Shown here: positions 60,031 to 64,000 of the stretch, in pieces
Layout: the number at the start of each line of letters is the position of its first letter
How positions within the stretch are numbered: position 1 is the first letter of the stretch
Source: JAJPXC01 sp964628905
Lineage (GTDB): Bacteria; Bacteroidota; Bacteroidia; Bacteroidales; Muribaculaceae
NCBI GenBank assembly: GCA_964628905.1
Contig: CAZVNS010000002.1
Location: forward strand, 61,002 to 125,001
DNA: 64,000 nt
Direction: 5' to 3'
The notes under the pieces: generated by a model
Seen by the model: only the letters and a program-made list of their open reading frames with translations
Database searches by the model: none
What the model was told of the DNA's origin: nothing
Made by a program: the position numbers and the translations under genes

Positions 60031-61051
60031 TCAGCTGCACATGCCCGCCGAGTGGGAGATCGACCGCAGGGTGATGTTGACGTGGCCTCACCCCGATACC
60101 GACTGGGCTTATATGCTCCCCGAGGTCGAGGAATGTTATACAAACTTAGTACAGCAACTGGCACGATACGTAGGCGTTAGGCTTATAGTCCACCCTGCGA
60201 CCGCGGCTGAAGTGATAAATAAGCTTAACGTGCTGCTTGGCGACGATATGGACGCCTTGGAGGTGGTGCCTCTGGATACCAACGACACCTGGACACGCGA
60301 CTATGGACCCATCACCACCATCGACAGCGGCGACCGATTGCTGCTCAACGACTTCAAGTTCAACGGCTGGGGTCTGAAGTTCGCTGCCGACCTCGACAAC
60401 CTCGTCACCTCCCGTCTCTTCGGCGGTTTTGACTGTTACGTCAACCGCCTCAACTTCGTGCTCGAAGGGGGGAGCATCGAGAGCGATGGCCGCGGGGCGC
60501 TAATGACCACCACCCGCTGCCTGATGTCGCCCAACCGCAACGGCCAGTTCTCACAGGATGAGGTAGAACGCTACCTTGAGCGCAACCTCGGCGTGGACAA
60601 GGTGCTATGGGTCGACCACGGCTACCTGGAGGGTGACGACACCGACTCGCATATCGATACTCTGGCCCGCTTTGCCCCCGGCGGCACTATACTGTATGTG
60701 GCTTGCGACGACCCCGCTGACCCTCACTACGCCGAGCTTGAGCGCATGCGCCGGGACATTGAAGCATTGACCGATGTCGACGGCCGACCCTACCGTCTCA
60801 AAGCACTCCCATGGCCGGATGCGATATACGACGCAGACTGCGGCGAGCGCTTGCCGGCCACATACGCCAACTTCCTGGCAACGTCGGAGGCGGTGTTCGT
60901 GCCCACTTACGCCCAGCCCGCCAACGACGATAAAGCATTGAAAACCATCGGTGAAGCATTCCCCGAGCACAAAATAATCGGCATCGATTGCCGCGCCCTC
61001 ATACGCCAGCATGGGTCGCTCCACTGCGCCACCATGCAAATTCCATATTAA
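60023..61051 (+). CDS. aguA: Agmatine deiminase
   Basis: AguA converts agmatine to N-carbamoylputrescine and ammonia. The 342-residue protein has MPAEWEIDRRVMLTWPHPD at the start, DTWTRDYGPI, NFVLEGGSIESDGRG, LWVDHGYLEGDDTDSHIDTLARF and the catalytic cysteine C335 in HGSLHCATMQIP. The start at 60023 overlaps the preceding acidic ORF by 8 bases. It follows speA (8.7-10.6 kb) in the same pathway. Confidence 0.96.
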   Translation: MNDQLHMPAEWEIDRRVMLTWPHPDTDWAYMLPEVEECYTNLVQQLARYVGVRLIVHPATAAEVINKLNVLLGDDMDALEVVPLDTNDTWTRDYGPITTIDSGDRLLLNDFKFNGWGLKFAADLDNLVTSRLFGGFDCYVNRLNFVLEGGSIESDGRGALMTTTRCLMSPNRNGQFSQDEVERYLERNLGVDKVLWVDHGYLEGDDTDSHIDTLARFAPGGTILYVACDDPADPHYAELERMRRDIEALTDVDGRPYRLKALPWPDAIYDADCGERLPATYANFLATSEAVFVPTYAQPANDDKALKTIGEAFPEHKIIGIDCRALIRQHGSLHCATMQIPY

Positions 61052-61071
61052 GACCCCACGTCATAACCAAA

Positions 61072-61947
61072 ATGCTAATCGGAATAATACAGCAACAGAA
61101 TACTCCCGACGCCGACGAAAATCGCCGCCGTATCGCCGCCAAAACCCGCGAGCTCGCAGCCCAAGGCGCACAGCTCGTTGTCAACCAGGAGCTTCACGAT
61201 ACACCATATTTCTGCCAGACGGAGTCGGTCGACAAGTGCGACTTGGCCGTCGCCATACCTTCGCCTACCACCGAATTCTACTCCCGGCTTGCCGCTGAGA
61301 CCGGCGTGGTACTCGTGACATCAATCTACGAGCGCCGAGCCCCGGGGTTGTATCACAACACGGCGCTGGTGTTCGACACCGATGGCTCGCTCGCCGGCAA
61401 GTACCGCAAGATGCACATCCCCGACGACCCAGCATATTACGAGAAATTCTACTTCACCCCCGGCGACTTGGGTTTTGATCCTATCCAGACGAGCGTCGGC
61501 AAGCTCGGTGTGCTCGTATGCTGGGACCAATGGTACCCCGAGGCAGCCCGCCTGATGGCTCTGCGCGGAGCCGAGCTGCTGATCTACCCCACAGCAATAG
61601 GCACCGAGAGCACCGACACCCCCGAGGAGCAGGCGCGGCAGCTTGAGGCATGGGTCACCGTGCAACGTGGCCACGCCGTGGCCAACGGTCTGCCGGTGAT
61701 AGCCGTCAACCGCGTAGGCTACGAGCCGGACGAGTCGGGAGCCACCGGAGGCATCACATTCTGGGGCAACTCATTCGTGGCCGGGCCGCAAGGGGAGCTG
61801 CTCTACCGTGCCCCGGCCGACCGTGAAGTCACCGAGCTGATTGATGTCGACATGAAGCGCTCGGAGCAGGTGCGCCGATGGTGGCCCTTCCTGCGCGATC
61901 GCCGCATCGACGCCTACGCAGGTCTAACACGCCGTTTCATCGATTGA
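61072..61947 (+). CDS. aguB: N-carbamoylputrescine amidase
   Basis: AguB hydrolyses N-carbamoylputrescine to putrescine, carbon dioxide and ammonia. The 291-residue carbon-nitrogen hydrolase has the catalytic triad E40 (VVNQELHDTPYF), K113 (KYRKMHIPDDP) and C150 (VLVCWDQWYPEAARLMAL). The ATG at 61072 (MLIGIIQQQN) is the family-typical start, 20 bases after aguA. The strong AguB features (DQWYPEAAR, GNSFVAGPQGELL) make this specific within the nitrilase superfamily. Confidence 0.96.
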   Translation: MLIGIIQQQNTPDADENRRRIAAKTRELAAQGAQLVVNQELHDTPYFCQTESVDKCDLAVAIPSPTTEFYSRLAAETGVVLVTSIYERRAPGLYHNTALVFDTDGSLAGKYRKMHIPDDPAYYEKFYFTPGDLGFDPIQTSVGKLGVLVCWDQWYPEAARLMALRGAELLIYPTAIGTESTDTPEEQARQLEAWVTVQRGHAVANGLPVIAVNRVGYEPDESGATGGITFWGNSFVAGPQGELLYRAPADREVTELIDVDMKRSEQVRRWWPFLRDRRIDAYAGLTRRFID

Positions 61948-61958
61948 CCACAGCCGCT

Positions 61959-62954
61959 ATGAGATTTTCAGTAATAGTGCCGGTCTACAACCGCATCGAT
62001 GAAGTGCGCGACCTGCTCAAGTCGCTCGCCGAGCAGACCGCCCGCAATTTTGAGGTGATCATCGTGGAGGACGGTTCGACCCAACCCTGTGGCGACGTGT
62101 GCCGCGAGTATGAGCCGAAGCTCGACGTTAGACACTACTTCAAGCCCAACGAGGGCCGCTCGATAGCCCGCAACTACGGCATGGAGCGCGCCGCGGGCGA
62201 CTATTTCATATTCTTCGACAGCGATTGCGTAATCCCCCCGACATACTTCGCAACACTTGAGCAAGAGCTTGAGCGCCAGCCTCTCGACTGCTTCGGAGGC
62301 CCCGACGCGGCCCACGAGTCGTTCACCGACGTGCAGAAGGCCATCAACTTCGCCATGACCTCATTCCTCACCACCGGCGGCATCCGCGGCGGCAAGGTGA
62401 GCCTGGAGAAGTTCACTCCCCGCACCTTCAACATGGGTTTCTCGCGCCGGGTCTACGAACGCGTCGGTGGATTTCGCGAGATGTTCTCCGAGGATATCGA
62501 CATGTCGACCCGCATCCGCCAGGCCGGCTTCACCATCGGCCTGCTGAGAGCCTGCCCGGTGTACCATAAGCGTCGCATGAGTTGGCGCAAGTTCCTGCGC
62601 CAAGTCTACGTGTTCGGCATGTCGCGCATCACCCTCAAGCTCCTTTACCCCGGCTCGATGAAACTCGTGCACACCCTCCCCGCGGTTTTCACCGTCGGCT
62701 CCGTGGCGCTGATTGCGCTGGCCATCTGCTGGCATTGGTGGTGCATACTCCCCTTGGCAGCATACATTTTAGCTCTTTTTGTAGCCGCCTTGGTATCGAC
62801 TAAGTCGCTGAATATAGCGCTGATGGCCGTGCCGGCGAGCCTCATTCAGCTCTATGGCTACGGAGCGGGATTTATCAAGGCATATTTTACAAAAATCATA
62901 CTCCGCCAAGGGCGCGATGTGAACCAGGAAATCGAGATGCGCCGTGGAAAATAA
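61959..62954 (+). CDS. Glycosyltransferase family 2 membrane protein
   Basis: The 331-residue protein starts MRFSVIVPVYNRIDEVRDLL, with the GT-A fold motifs VEDGSTQPCGD and FFDSDCVIPP (a D-x-D type metal site), GGPDAAHESF and ADIDMSTRI-like FSEDIDMSTRIRQAG. Two or three membrane helices lie at about 235-310 near the C-terminus. It may add sugars to a lipid-linked glycan; donor and acceptor are unknown. It lies 11 bases after aguB. Confidence 0.9.
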   Translation: MRFSVIVPVYNRIDEVRDLLKSLAEQTARNFEVIIVEDGSTQPCGDVCREYEPKLDVRHYFKPNEGRSIARNYGMERAAGDYFIFFDSDCVIPPTYFATLEQELERQPLDCFGGPDAAHESFTDVQKAINFAMTSFLTTGGIRGGKVSLEKFTPRTFNMGFSRRVYERVGGFREMFSEDIDMSTRIRQAGFTIGLLRACPVYHKRRMSWRKFLRQVYVFGMSRITLKLLYPGSMKLVHTLPAVFTVGSVALIALAICWHWWCILPLAAYILALFVAALVSTKSLNIALMAVPASLIQLYGYGAGFIKAYFTKIILRQGRDVNQEIEMRRGK

Positions 62955-63657
62955 TGCTCCCAAAGAAGTCGCCTGTCACCGCATCCACGACCTAAACGAC
63001 GACGACCGTCCCCGCGAGAAAGCGATGCGCAACGGCATCGAGTCGCTGAGCAACGCCGAGTTGTTGGCCATTGTCTTCGGCTCGGGCCTCCCCGGACAGT
63101 CGGTGATACACCTGAGCCAGGAGATACTCAACGACAACGAAAACCGTCTGTCGCACCTTGCACGCCTCTCGATATCAGAGCTCACCCGCAAATACCGCGG
63201 CATCGGCCCGGCCAAGGCCATATCGCTTGTGGCCGCCTTCGAACTCGGCATGCGCTGCCAGGTTGATTTCAAGGTCGACGACCCCCAGATTGTGGGGAGC
63301 CAGACGGTGTATGAGATCATGCAGCCGATGATGGCCAAGCTCCGCTGGGAGGAGTTCTGGGTGCTACATCTGTCGCGAGCCAACAAGGTGATTGCCCGCG
63401 AGCGCATCAGCCATGGAGGCACCGCCGGCACACTTGTTGACATCAAGCTGCTGATGAAGTCGGCCATAGACAAACTCTCCGCCGGGCTCATCGTGGTGCA
63501 CAACCACCCCTCCGGCACCCTCCGCCCATCCAACGAGGACAACAAGCTGACACTGCGCATTAAGCAAGCCTGCCAGTTGCTCGACATCCGCCTCCTCGAC
63601 CACGTGATCATCGCCCCCCAAGGCTACTACTCCTATCAAGACTCCGGCACCCTCTAA
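62944..63657 (+). CDS. radC: RadC/JAB-domain DNA repair-like protein
   Basis: The 237-residue protein has an N-terminal helix-hairpin-helix part (ELTRKYRGIGPAKAISLVAAFELG) and a C-terminal JAB metalloprotease-like domain with the motif HNHPSGTLRPSNED near residue 185. RadC has been renamed as its repair role was withdrawn; function is unsettled. The start is a GTG overlapping the glycosyltransferase stop by 11 bases; the methionine-like MENNAP start fits the family. Confidence 0.92.
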   Translation: MENNAPKEVACHRIHDLNDDDRPREKAMRNGIESLSNAELLAIVFGSGLPGQSVIHLSQEILNDNENRLSHLARLSISELTRKYRGIGPAKAISLVAAFELGMRCQVDFKVDDPQIVGSQTVYEIMQPMMAKLRWEEFWVLHLSRANKVIARERISHGGTAGTLVDIKLLMKSAIDKLSAGLIVVHNHPSGTLRPSNEDNKLTLRIKQACQLLDIRLLDHVIIAPQGYYSYQDSGTL

Positions 63658-63776
63658 CCCAATATCGAAGCCTATACGGATGGTCGCGGCCCCCTGCATA
63701 CGTTTTGCTGGATCACAGCCCCGCAAGATAATTCACGCCGAGCGTGGAATGGGGTGGTGTAAAGAGGAGGATCACG

Positions 63777-63811
63777 CCCACAAGTGGGGTCGCACCCCAG
63801 GAGCGTCCGCG
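63777..63811 (+). repeat. REP-like dispersed repeat, copy 10
   Basis: CCCACAAGTGGGGTCGCACC and then CCAGGAGCGTCCGCG is close to the apparent consensus of the family. It lies 119 bases after the radC stop. Confidence 0.88.
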
Positions 63812-63918
63812 ATAACAGTCACGGTCTGATTTAGACCGCAAAGTTAATTTCAAATCGTCGCACCCCAAAATCTCTCACAACAAATTGAATTTCAATAATT
63901 TCAAAGAACTCTTATGAT

Positions 63919-63965
63919 TTTTTAGTGGACACTAATGATTATGTTTCACTACTGTCCACTAAAAA
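63919..63965. repeat. 13-bp perfect inverted repeat, possible insertion-sequence end or terminator
   Basis: TTTTTAGTGGACA (63919-63931) has a perfect complement at 63953-63965 with a 21-base spacer. The A/T-flanked GTGGACA core and the drop in GC next to it look like an insertion-sequence end, whose transposase would lie beyond the window. A terminator is also possible. Confidence 0.5.
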
Positions 63966-64000
63966 TGGACGGGATTAAAAATTAAATAAATTCGGTTCAC

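Larger units (their letters stand above)
63658..64000. other. Gene-free right end of the window
   Basis: No credible gene is seen in these 343 bases. They hold REP-like copy 10 (63777-63811), an AT-rich stretch and a 13-bp perfect inverted repeat (63919-63965) that may be the edge of an insertion sequence or a terminator. The sequence turns strongly AT-rich after about 63860. Confidence 0.8.

Overview
The window is about 64 kb of tightly packed chromosomal DNA from a member of the Bacteroidales, most likely a gut Muribaculaceae-type genome. That placement is inference. It rests on fairly GC-rich coding sequence, Bacteroidetes promoters (-7 box close to TAnnTTTG, with TTG/TTTG about 20 bases upstream), almost no Shine-Dalgarno sites, a type IX secretion gene (porQ) with exported proteins carrying C-terminal sorting domains, and Bacteroidetes gene clusters such as nusB-yajC-ybbR-coaE and sppA-lpxK-punA-thiL. 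I see no phage, no CRISPR array and no intact insertion sequence. The window is mostly core genome plus small repeats.

Layout. 0-6 kb: a YihY/BrkB membrane-protein tail, ridA, folC with a two-gene chromate transporter, a thioesterase, dprA, a nucleoside phosphorylase and tRNA-Cys. 6-16 kb, mostly minus strand: acpP-fabF, then pyrE, an SRPBCC protein, a Rieske-like lipoprotein, speA and truA, then porQ-cmk-ispH-lipoprotein. 16-28 kb: a dxr-rseP-rlmI-peptidase M49 run, an NlpC/P60 hydrolase, radA, an rRNA/tRNA methyltransferase, a secreted S8 protease, a GNAT enzyme and recR. 29-41 kb, mostly plus strand: a secreted phosphodiester glycosidase, a FlaA1/CapD-type sugar-nucleotide dehydratase, an ABC-F protein and a giant TamB. 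41-52 kb: nadC, then two minus-strand clusters, nusB-yajC-ybbR-coaE-HAD and sppA-lpxK-punA-thiL. 52-64 kb: a NUDIX/NrtR-type regulator with a vWA protein, outer-membrane DUF5686 and Wzi-like proteins, aguA-aguB, a glycosyltransferase and radC.

How the genes work together. speA, aguA and aguB, at opposite ends of the window, make the complete arginine to agmatine to N-carbamoylputrescine to putrescine route. dxr and ispH are two steps of the MEP isoprenoid pathway. acpP/fabF and lpxK serve lipid and lipid A synthesis. TamB, DUF5686, Wzi, PorQ and a TonB-like protein are envelope functions. dprA, radA, recR and radC are DNA-handling genes.

The most unusual signals are: (1) three copies of a TGCGTCA/TGACGCA dyad interleaved with the promoter boxes of the NUDIX-regulator/vWA operon, the perfect copy filling the -33/-7 spacer; (2) a REP-like dispersed palindromic repeat in about ten copies, one lying in frame inside the S8 protease gene; (3) 9-bp and 10-bp tandem arrays that sit just downstream of stop codons; (4) a NusB protein carrying an internal duplication of about 170 residues; (5) a Rieske-like lipoprotein with cysteines where histidine ligands are expected; (6) a possible insertion-sequence end at the right edge. 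Homology calls rest on motif and family recognition from the sequence alone; no database search was possible.
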